This document shows, one piece after another, positions 20,901 to 24,721 of a DNA stretch of 64,000 bases (its first letter is position 1; each line of letters starts with the position of its first letter). The position numbers and the translations under genes are program-made. The stretch is taken from NCBI GenBank assembly GCA_964432885.1, contig CAYSPG010000001.1, positions 372,001 through 436,000 of the forward strand, given 5' to 3'. Below the pieces are notes generated by a model. The model was not told the DNA's origin. It was given only the letters and a program-made list of their open reading frames with translations, and did no database searches. The DNA comes from CAYSPG01 sp964432885 (GTDB lineage Bacteria > Bacteroidota > Bacteroidia > AKYH767-A > OLB10).

Positions 20901-21263
20901 ACCTTCTATAAAACTTCCTGAAAAAGTCATAGAGCCGTTTACAGTCAGGTCCATTCCCGTACCATCATTAAGCTGCAGTGTGCCGCTGCTCACTACAAGT
21001 GCGCCACCGGCATCAACAAAGGTTTGGTCGGTAAGTACCGTTGTGGTTACAGTTACGGTATGGGTATTACGAATTGAAATTACTCCATCGGACGATGATG
21101 GAGCCACTGATGCAGCTTGCCATGATAATCCATCAAAGCGTTGCCAAATGGCAACAGTTGTCCAGTTACCTGAATTTACAGTTTGGTAATCACCTACAGT
21201 TTGGGCGGTAAGTAAAGTTGCATTTGCAACGAGTAAATACAGAATTGCGATTAGTTTTTTCAT
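5925..21263 (-). CDS. Giant secreted mosaic protein with subtilase domain and T9SS tail (5112 aa)
   Basis: This single uninterrupted frame of 15.3 kb starts at an ATG with a clear signal peptide (1-21, ending TAQ). Order of parts by residue: three related ~500-aa modules (22-1520); LRR block 1 (1521-1810); LamG-like domain (1815-2045); LRR blocks 2 and 3 (2053-2660); a seven-unit beta-propeller (2668-3005); one SprB-like repeat (3010-3085); a subtilisin-like protease (about 3235-3650); an MBG-type region with GKQAVN repeats (3750-4130); four SprB-like repeats (4185-4470); six Ig/PKD-like repeats (4470-5010); and a T9SS sorting domain (5025-5112, with YPNPVSDKL and a GVYFVQL strand). It is predicted to cross the inner membrane by Sec and the outer membrane by T9SS, then be anchored or released at the surface. 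Adhesion plus proteolysis is an inference from the domains. The frame is intact, with a terminator downstream, and is monocistronic. Confidence 0.93.
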   Translation of the reverse strand: MKKLIAILYLLVANATLLTAQTVGDYQTVNSGNWTTVAIWQRFDGLSWQAASVAPSSSDGVISIRNTHTVTVTTTVLTDQTFVDAGGALVVSSGTLQLNDGTGMDLTVNGSMTFSGSFIEGAGHMEVVNAFTWTNGNMRGSGTTTFDVGSIITLSTGGGSRIIGDTRTINNYGILTWSSGTNALLFANSVQFNNHGAFYINTNASFGLSGSPVAPAFNNMSTGLFQKQDASTTNIPSNISFNNSGAVNITQGVLNVSQPGSTQSGTYSISGGAELTGQTINFTGSTFSNSGLVSNNEINFSGTSAQTLAGGGFIQTMRISNPSGVNLTGNQTIYFYLHLINGKINTGTNKLILDNGTTVTSASASSYINGRLQRNINSSSNYDFAIGDATYYTPVTILSPAITTNGGVVASTTAGDHPDIANSGLNSTKSINRFWKLETAGAVFSDYMVTFNWDAADVDAGVNTNFIKAKRFITPTWLVLGDDGASGNTLIGVEVTDGAFGEFQIAEPCTPTGEYRSAVAIGGWNNPSTWETYNGCAWVPAIAAPNGNNSELITIRNGFNVTNNSQNIEADQLVIENGATLFIAEGNLEILDGTGDDMIVNGTLEYNGGGLINNGHIVVSATGNISCGSLDNFSGGTLEIQANGSMNINCNGDDFTLSDITVDNAGDISFGGPGGQFLIAGNGTTINNTGNFAWGGSNNITFSGSNGTINNTGVFDINGDGDFISASASNPMINNNAGGTITKSGGPETDIASDIIFSNNGLVEISAAALNINNSQGIHSGVYTIFDFSTLGGSATINFSGPSFNVYSGGAVTVSLLRFTGSSPQTLYAGGTITNMEMFNAAGINIADDNISIIGGLNMVEGLINTGANQLIIENGGLITNASSSSYVNGNLKRYFPTTLSLDFPVGDASAYTPVTYLPTVLAAGYVIVYTTPNDHPDIANSSINPNKSVNRIWNITGDGGLVVDDYTIDFNWVSSDVDAGANPLAFITKKFDSSIWEDLTSSSQTATSLSAFYPGGGFSDFQIGEPAVITPVPYRTVSSGSWNTAATWEIFDGNTWVAASAAPDAANSDGITVRNGHSIIVWNSTDADQLVVEPTGSIGLSESSLNILDGTGNDMQLDGALSFGAGSLEVASGALVIVGDGGSITTDNFANFSGPGTITIESGGQWTENSSSNDFSINNDLIINNNGDININTIGSLELNGLSQINNNADLVFNEQTTVVTDNAGKIYNNLNAEIAKNGAGTAEITTDVELYQSAGALDINDGILTLNSNTGALQGSINIASGATLDGAYLVYSGNSIVNNGAINLTGLELYAVGMNVTGTGTIANLIINDNDGVGFSSGGVQTITSTLNLTEGDLFTGSNKIVLEDDVVISNASPLSYVVGNLEWDIQTPGARTFPVGDVDKYAPVTIDPSFTVGGPISIRTDAGDHVDINNSGIDIDKSLNRTWTIANNGMTFSECDVTFNWDGTDIDLGATWSNFIVAKNDGGSWTLPPVINPTSNSITVLDLTSFSEFQIGELAACIVSIPDANFKAALLANASINTNSDTEIQCSEATAFSGTINVANLGIADMTGIEAFENITALVCNNNPLTVPLDVSANVDLVQLICHHNNLNTLDVSTNVALHTLHCYNNNLTSLDLSNNPAMFTLYCNFNSITNLDLTNNPLLNEVTAYSNALTSINVTNCSNLTYLSLFQNPLTSLNVTQNPLLTSLLISYTQISTVDLSNNTALTFFVCDNGQFTSLDLSANTALDYYNGVNNPLLTSLNIQNGNNSNLTFFNATQCPLLTCIQVDNPVYMNTNWSAGKDAGATYSTICPLLPAAALNMDGVNDYIIVPNSPSLQFTNGYTLEAWINKNDFGDERIIDKQNVGGSNGPFTFDTYNGLRLIFGTSTGSHQVETGVGLPLNTWTHVAATANVATGVMKLYVNGVEAASGSFTGTLLNNALDMGIGVGGGGGIPFDGTYNGKIDEVRIWNVARSQAQIQSNMNCEITNTEAGLVAAYHFNEGIAFSDNTGLITVPDASGTGNTGTLTNFALSGATSNWIEPGAVVTGTACAPCIVNIPDANFKNALLANAAINTNSDGEIQCSEATAYTGTIVAQALSINSYTGIEAFTAITGLYIDGNPATSINLSANTALQVISCAQGGLLNLDVSNHTSLTNLACYQSALTTLDVSGCSNLSSLTIWANQLTSLILSGNSALATLDCHTNQLTTIDLSNCLALTNLNCSDNNLTSLGISLNTALTYLTCSYNPLTSLDVSNNIALIDISASDVNIGTLNVTNNIALYSLQCPRAGLSSVTIGPNNHLVYVHLAQNGIANLDLSNNTALQQLYYNAGSLSTSLNLTGATSLYLLRVENSGLTSLDLSTNIALTDLRADLCSNLTSLNIKNGNNTNLTGFAAYSNPSLTCIQVDDPTYMNANWSGGKDAGATYSTNCACTVTIPDVNFKNALLANAAINLNSDGEIQCFEAAAYTGTIFVFNLNIADLTGIEAFTALTILNCSSNQLSTLNISSNTALTSLVCSGNLLTTLDLSSNTALQYVSCDVNQLTTLDVSDLTGLIGLWCYDNQLTALDVSANTALQHLDCGTNQYTTLDVSGNTALIALYCNNTLLSSLNIQNGNNINLTVFDATSNPNLYCIQVDDVANMNTNWSAGKDAQATFSTNCTLCGNPPLYSPHANTWQPVTCGADGLVSALKKDATNNELYVGGQFINAGNITGANNIAKWDGTSWSALNGGVNAVVRDIEIYSGNPYVVGEFTVAGAVPANYVARYVNGTWQNIGYNMSGVPRAITEFNGELYMAGGFTQFSDNPYTTTTNANKIVKFNGTTMSVVSGFQNYSVPISVQNTIHAMTVYNGELIVAGEFNTAGGDPGNYIAKYNGTTWSTLGIGLNDYALALEVHNNELYVGGVFTQAGGIAVQGVAKWNGSNWSAVGTQNLLNVLSLKSYNNKIYAGGDFFNGGTNPQAIAAFDGTDWVNVGDSVNNWVRAMEAYDGDLYAGGNFLTNGNGSTTLNHIGRYYDCNVSLSAAENDTLIVCVESGQTTGSITLVATGGVEPYTYGGDATTNLTAGDYNYTVTDAYGCTANATLHVTLTNCIIPYYEPPANDTLSNLIGSELTQLYNYPDSVVDTSATSTVFLIDSQEGEVLIEIIANVGYYNALLALVQTANYGMNNFIDNGDSTLIITGFIPIANLPKLDSLPVMINYVRPYYPPIASAFASTGLTKTQGDNAILGDKAKQAWKVSGDGVKIGVMSDSYNTKPGNPAALDVINGDLPGSANPNYNKNVTVSSEYPYGRGTDEGRAMMQIVHDVAPNAELMFRSGFVSAGHFADGIRELKDAGCDVIVDDITYITEPYFKDGVISDAVNEVTAAGVKYFTSAGNFGTKSYEGVFNALGSSVAGYAGQVHNFGGGDYLQSVTLPKGTYTIALQWEDYFYSIGETQGTFNDLDIYLADQFGNKLFGFNRNNVEGDPIEVLPFVTQSAVNANIVVARKSGTGSVRFKYIMFRGDGVINEYIQGTSTVVGQANSEGAMAVGAVLYTNTPRYGVNPPTIASFSSRGGLLINGNSRNKPDFAAPNGVNTTVNFGGVNIDGDLFPNFFGTSAAAPHAAAAAALLIEARKKYYNDDAFTNEQMRTLLKSTAVDMDAVGYDVATGAGFIQADDALQTFANPFPIVSGYSLQNPLDTPGVDPVTVIINGEYFASNASVIFQYDTIPAVVTNGVQLTANIPAFLGNPPMTVYNPPISPSGLDGGVSDSLYFFGTIPQNVKITVNNAVKKYGEVIPAYTVDVTVNDIPLAATSLTMADLGLTDITYSSSATDLSNIGLYYRRAHSAVTDLSNPNSLALSDLYNYQFVDGILTINRMPLTVTPQNMTRTFGEAIKGKDIGISYSYDATNIALVNQANFLDSLETEHQSTISDSIVFVDGKQAVNGQTLTAADFLNMSFLVSGKAAVNGKQAVNGKQAVNSIVYDSTYYVPVDPRSIFDYQVDSANAVLYNGKQAVNGKQAVNGKAAVNGKQAVNGKAAVNGKQAVNGKQAVNGKQAVNSASFNDETNENAVLILDTMDVYGDPNDSIIGYTSMHMITGLEVGTWYIAPGVLMSENFDITYGLGQLTITPETLTVKANDTTINCNATLPMPFTFTNSIYQYECVDSNVVASGPQFTVLDNLNNVMPNGPLAPGVYQIVPSNMVQVGTVDNYAPVIYENGVLTVIGNPVLTETVGNIACNGETTTIEIAATGGTSPYVGTGTFTVSAGAYSYTVTDANGCSSSVSGNVSEPLQLIASSTPASVSCYGGTTTINIAASGGTLPYSGTGTQTVSAGPYSFVVTDNNGCTSVTSGTIIQPPTALSASAFGSIACYNGTGTVEVVASGGTGPYTGTGTFIVPGAGTYNYTITDFNGCTTTATVTLNNPLPISIIMSSTNAVCPLTNGNATASPSNGFAPYSYLWSPGGQTTQTATGLAAGNYTVLVTDIKGCTSTAGVTVGQSSFPPVTPGAISGPAGTCRNQTGVVFSVAAVSGATSYTWTLPAGATGSSSTNSITVAFNNTYSGGIVSVKANNACGSSANSSITIVSYTAAPATPGTITGTQNICGPQTSTYSIAPVANATGYTWSVISIGGGTQATISSGQGTNSVNISYPSGFIAALISVQANNCIGTSGLRITYSLGVLVLPPIFTGSNNPTQGVCANSTKTYEILKFPNATSYRWTAPSGAVISNGLGLTGNPLTVDSSITKVYITFPSGFTSGNVSVYAINACGNSPTSTLALTSLPANAGAISGPTSGLCGTSGKVYSVSSVSGATSYIWTLPAGASFSGSSTGNSVTVNFGSGFNGTGNITVKANNSCGSSSISTLALNSAIAAPGAISGPVVNLCQKTNQVYSIASVPYATSYTWTVPSGATISGSTTGTSITVNYGASFTGSGNVTVKANNACGSSVVSTLAVSAPPAQPGNISGNTTVCKSNTSVTYTISSVTGATSYTWTISGGATFVNPTTPTGTTAKVKFTTATSTTATLTVKAKNACGSSVVKTLTINVNLGCRDNDENNVVITEDFFTAYPNPVSDKLNIEFSGYDNTMYLIKIVDMYGKLVMHKDVLASNGINSLILDVSNFANGVYFVQLQANNQSVKTTRIVVDDKK
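5928..6190 (-). other. T9SS C-terminal sorting domain of the giant protein
   Basis: The last ~88 residues follow the family pattern: a YPNPVSDKLNIEF opening strand, a middle strand with IVDMYGKLV, then LDVSNFANGVYFVQL and a basic end (RIVVDDKK). This domain directs cargo to the type IX translocon and is normally cleaved at the surface. Confidence 0.9.
6230..8700 (-). other. Four SprB-like repeats then six Ig/PKD-like repeats (giant protein)
   Basis: Residues about 4185-4470 hold four ~70-aa units of SprB type (SGGTxPYxGTGT ... YTVTDxNGC). SprB is the mobile gliding adhesin of flavobacteria. Residues about 4470-5010 hold six ~85-aa units beginning PGxISGP and containing SYTWTLPAGA and VKANNACGSS, typical of Ig/PKD-like repeats in T9SS cargo. 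They act as extended spacers or adhesive stalks. Confidence 0.8.
8900..10020 (-). other. MBG-type region interrupted by GKQAVN arrays (giant protein)
   Basis: The segments ITVNNAVKKYGEVIP ... DGILTIN and LTVTPQNMTRTFGEAIKG ... LGQLTITPE have the framing of MBG domains (opening YG/FG, closing xGxLTI). The second MBG copy is interrupted by three blocks of GK(Q/A)AVN hexapeptides. Confidence 0.7.
9177..9536 (-). repeat. 18-bp in-frame tandem repeat encoding GK(Q/A)AVN, 12 copies in three blocks
   Basis: Block A (9177-9320) has eight perfect-length 18-bp units; block B (9414-9467) has three; a single unit lies at 9519-9536. Every unit encodes GKQAVN or GKAAVN. Codons vary between units (GGT/GGA, AAA/AAG, CAA/CAG, GCT/GCA/GCC/GCG), so the peptide is conserved more strictly than the DNA. 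That pattern argues for selection on protein sequence rather than recent slippage alone. Confidence 0.95.
10310..11580 (-). other. Subtilisin-like protease domain with atypical catalytic block (giant protein)
   Basis: The Asp block reads GVMSDSYN (about residue 3239), the oxyanion/Asn region has SAGNFGT, and the Ser block is GTSAAAPHAAAAAA (about 3585). At the place of the usual HGT histidine block the sequence is DEGRAMMQIVHDVAP, so Glu stands where the catalytic His is expected. The domain belongs to the S8/S53 superfamily. Activity is uncertain. Confidence 0.8.
12250..13265 (-). other. Seven-unit beta-propeller (giant protein)
   Basis: Residues about 2668-3005 contain seven ~48-aa units of the form (N/G)ELYVGGxF ... 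IAKWDGTxWSxLGxG. The spacing and W/G pattern fit propeller blades of the delta-60/kelch-like kind, and seven blades would close one propeller. Confidence 0.75.
13280..16700 (-). other. Three LRR blocks, the first two split by a LamG domain (giant protein)
   Basis: Each LRR block opens with the same cassette head (IPDxNFKxALLANAxIN ... NSDxEIQC) and closes with CIQVDxPxYMN ... WSAGKDA, or a close variant, before the next C-x-V head. Between them are ~21-aa LRRs of the form LTSLDLSxNxALxxLxC. The segment 15115-15800 codes for a LamG/concanavalin-like fold (LNMDGVNDYIIVP, THVAA, KLYVNG, GKIDEVRIWN). This unit recurs in Bacteroidota surface proteins and suggests ligand or glycan binding. Confidence 0.8.
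16703..21200 (-). other. Three tandem ~500-aa N-terminal modules (giant protein)
   Basis: Each module opens with YRxVxSGxWNxxATWE ... W(V/Q)(A/P)A followed by ITIRNGHxV (residues about 25, 514 and 1035). It continues as beta-helix-like short G/N-rich strands (NNTGxF, INFSG) and ends with a segment around GDHPDIANSxxNxxKSxNR and FxxFQIGEP. They are diverged internal duplications; function unknown. Confidence 0.75.
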
Positions 21264-21387
21264 TGTAATTTAGTTAAGTATTATGTATTTGGTTTTAATT
21301 TTTGAGTTTGCAATTTCGATATTAATATTCATTCCTTAAAATAATCTTTAACTAACTTAAGTTATATTATTATTAAAGATTGAATAG

Positions 21388-21476
21388 CCCTTTGCCTTGC
21401 CCTGTTATGGAGCAAAGAAGTACTTGGAGATATTTATAACATAACTCGTTTTACTTTTTAACAAAAAGCAAAAGGG
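21388..21476 (-). promoter_or_regulatory. Nested inverted repeats in the leader of the giant gene
   Basis: The outer arms CCCTTTGC (21388-21395) and GCAAAAGGG (21468-21476) pair with one bulge. Inside them GTTATG (21404-21409) pairs with CATAAC (21440-21445). Transcribed from the candidate promoter, this would fold in the 5' leader about 120-210 nt before the start codon. Function is not known. Confidence 0.35.
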
Positions 21477-21508
21477 AAGGATTAAATGGCTTGCGGAAAA
21501 AGTTGCGA

Positions 21509-21538
21509 CAAATCTATACAAATAAGATTTAAAACAAA
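21509..21538 (-). promoter_or_regulatory. Candidate Bacteroidota promoter for the giant gene
   Basis: On the minus strand a TTTG (21538-21535) and a TAGATTTG (21516-21509) are 18 bases apart, matching the TTTG / TAnnTTTG promoter pattern of this phylum. Transcription would begin near 21503, giving a leader of about 240 nt. Confidence 0.4.
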
Positions 21539-21784
21539 GTACTTTCATAATAAATTTGGCATTAGGTTAACGATTGGCTAACGTACGGCTTTATTGCATC
21601 CCATCCAAAGTATTTTTTGGTAAACGGCATTAAATTATTGATAAGCGTTTGAAAAAACTTATCAGATAATTGATATCCAAAACAGAACCACATAATGGAA
21701 GCATCTGAGAAAAATTAAAGCCTGGAGTAATTAATAAAAAAACAGGTGGCCCAATAAATAAAAAGTTGTTAGTTTATTTAAAAA

Positions 21785-23905
21785 TTAATACCCAAAGAGT
21801 TTCTCCATAATGGTAGCCACCTTATCAGCATTTGGAATCATTGTAAATTCCAAAACAGAATTAAGTGGAATAGCCGGCATATTTTCAGAACCAATTACCA
21901 TAACAGGTGCATCTAAAAATTTAAAACACTCGTTTTGAATTCTTCCTGCCAAAGCTTCGGCAAAAGAATTTTTTGATTGTTCTTCTGTTACTACCAAACA
22001 ACGGTTGTGTTTTTTTACCGAATTAAAAATTGCTTCTTCGTCAAGCGGATTTAAGGTGCGCAAATCAATCACTTCAATTTTGCCTGGAAATTTTTTGGCA
22101 GCGTTTTTTGCCCAATACACTCCCATGCCGTAGGTAATTACAGAAAGTGTTTCTGTTGTGCCAATTAATTTTTCATCAGCAGCTAATGCAACACGTGCTT
22201 TACCAAAAGGGATTATATACTCTTCGTCAGGCTCGATAGTTTTTGCTTCTTCGGTTCCTTTTATTTTACTCCAGTATAAACCCTTATGTTCAAAGATTAC
22301 AACCGGGTTTGGGTCGTAGTATGCAGCTTTTAACAAACCTTTTAAATCGGCACCGGTGCTTGGGTACGCAACTTTTACTCCACGAATATTCAGTACCACA
22401 CTTTCAACACTTGATGAATGATACGGGCCACCGCTTCCATAAGCCCCAATAGGCACACGTATAACACAACTCACAGGCCACTTACCATTACTTAAATAAC
22501 ACGAGCGGCTAACTTCTGTAAACAACTGATTTAATCCTGGCCATATATAATCAGCAAACTGAACTTCAACAATGGGTTTGCAACCAACGGCTGATAACCC
22601 AACTGTGGAACCAATAATAAATGCCTCTTGAATGGGAGTATTAAAAACCCTGTCGTCACTAAAAGTTTTTGCGAGGGTTGCAGCTTCGCGGAAAACGCCA
22701 CCAAGGCGTGCGCCAACATCTTGTCCGTAAAACAAACATTCAGGATGCTTTGCCAATAATTCCTTTACAGCAAACAGTGCGCAATCAACCATTACGGTTG
22801 GTTCTTTACCTGCCGGCTCACGCACTCCTTTTTCTTCGGTTACCGGTGTGGGTGCGTAATCGTGTTTAAATAAATCATCGGGCTGCGGGTCTTCGGCAGC
22901 AGTAGCTTTTTCATAATCTGATTCTACAAGTTTTCTGGTCTGTGCTTTTATTTCATCAAGTTCACCTTCATCAAAACCTGCTTCAATAAGTTGATTGGTA
23001 AATAAAGGAAGCGGGTCGCGCTTTGCTGCCTCCGATAAATCGTGCCTGTACCACTCTCTGCGCACACCCGATGTGTGATGCCCAAGCAATGGAACTTTTG
23101 CATGTAACAAAAAAGGCCTGCGCTCGGTGCGGATGATTTCTAAAATTTCTTTAATGGTATTGTACGAAGCAAAAAAATCGGTGCCGTCAATGCTGCGTGT
23201 TTCCAATCCTTTAAATCCTTTTGCATATTCGGCAGCATTCATGGTGCGAATTTCACTTGCATGTGCCGAAATGTCCCACTCATTATCCTGAACAAAATAC
23301 AGGATAGGAAATTTTTTAAGCACTGCCATTTGAAATGCTTCTGAAACTTCGCCTTCGGTAACGCTGGCATCGCCTAAGGAGCACACAGTAACGGCCCCCT
23401 GACCCCCAATGGGGGAACCGTCTTCAAAAGTTAATGAAGGGTTATCGGATAACATTTTTTCTTTGTACTGAATTCCCATTGCAATTCCAGTAGCAGGAAT
23501 CGCTTGCATGCCTGTGGCAGAACTCTGATGCGGAATTTTAGGCATGTCATCGCGCTTCAGGCTTGGATGCGAATAATAGGTTCTTCCTCCTGAAAAAGGG
23601 TCATCGCGCTTGGCAAGTAATTGCAACATTAATTCATACGGCTGCATGCCAATGGAAAGTAAAATACTATCATCACGATAGTAAGCCGATAAATAATCTT
23701 GTGGTTTCAGTTGCAAGCCCAATGCAATTTGCACAGCCTCATGCCCGCGTGAGCAGGCGTGCACGTACTTTGATGTGATGGCTGCTTTTTCCTCGTACAA
23801 ATCGCTCATGGCACGCGCAGTACACATCAGGCGAAAAGCTTTTAAAACAATATCGGATGGTATGGGTTGCTTCTGCAATTTTTTTTCTTTTGTTTCAATC
23901 ATCAT
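21785..23905 (-). CDS. Fused E1 (alpha-beta) thiamine-dependent 2-oxoacid dehydrogenase
   Basis: The N-terminal half (about 20-330) is an E1-alpha domain with the thiamine diphosphate motif GDASVTEGE ... FVQDN. The C-terminal half (about 370-700) is E1-beta (FYGQDVGARLGG, VEVQFADY, GAYGSGGPYHSSS). It decarboxylates a 2-oxoacid and passes the acyl group to lipoyl-E2. The branched-chain type (2-oxoisovalerate) is most likely, given the acyl-CoA neighbours, but pyruvate cannot be excluded. E2 and E3 are not in the window. The start ATG overlaps the stop of the upstream crotonase by 4 bases (ATGA), so the two are coupled. Residues about 162-171 are coded by an inserted GC-rich palindrome (23394-23419). 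Confidence 0.92.
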   Translation of the reverse strand: MMIETKEKKLQKQPIPSDIVLKAFRLMCTARAMSDLYEEKAAITSKYVHACSRGHEAVQIALGLQLKPQDYLSAYYRDDSILLSIGMQPYELMLQLLAKRDDPFSGGRTYYSHPSLKRDDMPKIPHQSSATGMQAIPATGIAMGIQYKEKMLSDNPSLTFEDGSPIGGQGAVTVCSLGDASVTEGEVSEAFQMAVLKKFPILYFVQDNEWDISAHASEIRTMNAAEYAKGFKGLETRSIDGTDFFASYNTIKEILEIIRTERRPFLLHAKVPLLGHHTSGVRREWYRHDLSEAAKRDPLPLFTNQLIEAGFDEGELDEIKAQTRKLVESDYEKATAAEDPQPDDLFKHDYAPTPVTEEKGVREPAGKEPTVMVDCALFAVKELLAKHPECLFYGQDVGARLGGVFREAATLAKTFSDDRVFNTPIQEAFIIGSTVGLSAVGCKPIVEVQFADYIWPGLNQLFTEVSRSCYLSNGKWPVSCVIRVPIGAYGSGGPYHSSSVESVVLNIRGVKVAYPSTGADLKGLLKAAYYDPNPVVIFEHKGLYWSKIKGTEEAKTIEPDEEYIIPFGKARVALAADEKLIGTTETLSVITYGMGVYWAKNAAKKFPGKIEVIDLRTLNPLDEEAIFNSVKKHNRCLVVTEEQSKNSFAEALAGRIQNECFKFLDAPVMVIGSENMPAIPLNSVLEFTMIPNADKVATIMEKLFGY
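23394..23419. repeat. GC-rich palindromic repeat inside the E1 gene
   Basis: The sequence has three poly-C/G tracts: CCCCC, then CCCCC-AAT-GGGGG (23403-23415) as a perfect 5-bp hairpin. This composition is unlike the rest of the gene. It resembles the interspersed CCCCCTAACCCCC-type palindrome I recall from Bacteroidota genomes. It is in frame and encodes roughly GSPIGGQG just before the thiamine-binding motif. Confidence 0.75.
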
Positions 23906-24660
23906 GCCTTTGCTTTAAATTTTTGAATGGCACTGCGGGTAAAATCACTCAACACCAATCGTCCGCTAATGGCAGCACGCTCGGTTAAAAGTGTATCCCA
24001 GTTTTCTGTACCACTCCAAAAAACTTTTTTTAATTCGGCCATTGCCTCAGGATTGCTGTGCGAAAGTTTGTTTGAAAGAAAATGAATTGCTTCATCCATA
24101 TCGGCATGTGTAGCATGAACGGATGCAAACATTCCTTTTTGCAAAGCCCATTGACTCGAATACCACTCGGTAGCATTTATGCTCATTTGCGAAAATGCTG
24201 ATGTTCCTATTTTACGTTCAACGGCAGGGCCTACTACAAACGGGCCAATACCCACAGCAAGTTCGCTAAGTTTAACGGATGATGATTCGTGCGCAATGGT
24301 ATAATCAGCAGCACAAGCCAACCCTACTCCACCACCAACGGCTTTACCCTGCACACGTGCTATTACAAACTTGGGTGCTTTGCGCATGGCATTAATCACC
24401 AAAGCAAACCCCGAAAAAAATTCTTTTCCTGTTTGCAAATCGTTTATGGAAACCAATTCATCAAAAGATGCCCCGGCACAAAATGCTTTTTCGCCTTCGC
24501 TGCAAAGCAAAATAACTTTTGCATCCGGATTTTTTCCGGCTGCTTCAATAGTTGCTGCAAGTTCGCGCAATAATTTTCCGGGTAATGAATTGCTTTGCGG
24601 ATGAAAAAATTTAACGGTGGCTATTGCGCTTTCTATTGTAACCTTTACACTTCCTTCCAT
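23902..24660 (-). CDS. Enoyl-CoA hydratase/isomerase family protein (252 aa)
   Basis: This is a crotonase-fold protein of standard length. The oxyanion-hole segments are FCAGASFDEL (about 60-70) and KAVGGGVGLACAADY (about 105-120), followed by KLSELAVGIGPFVVGP, where the first catalytic glutamate position is kept. It would hydrate or isomerise an acyl-CoA in the cytoplasm. The substrate is not readable, though overlap with the E1 gene and nearby PaaZ suggest branched-chain or phenylacetate-type catabolism. The start is an ATG at 24660, 61 bp after the SHOCT gene. Confidence 0.88.
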   Translation of the reverse strand: MEGSVKVTIESAIATVKFFHPQSNSLPGKLLRELAATIEAAGKNPDAKVILLCSEGEKAFCAGASFDELVSINDLQTGKEFFSGFALVINAMRKAPKFVIARVQGKAVGGGVGLACAADYTIAHESSSVKLSELAVGIGPFVVGPAVERKIGTSAFSQMSINATEWYSSQWALQKGMFASVHATHADMDEAIHFLSNKLSHSNPEAMAELKKVFWSGTENWDTLLTERAAISGRLVLSDFTRSAIQKFKAKA

Positions 24661-24721
24661 TTTATTAAAATAGTTTTTGAAAATTTATTAAGAGAAAAAA
24701 AACAGCGCCTAATTTTAATTA

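Larger units (their letters stand above)
21264..21784. other. Intergenic region and leader of the giant gene
   Basis: These 521 bases have no credible gene. They hold a candidate promoter for the giant gene (21509-21538), a nested inverted-repeat structure in its presumed leader (21388-21476) and AT-rich sequence beyond. No clear terminator for the E1 gene was found near 21784. Confidence 0.7.
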
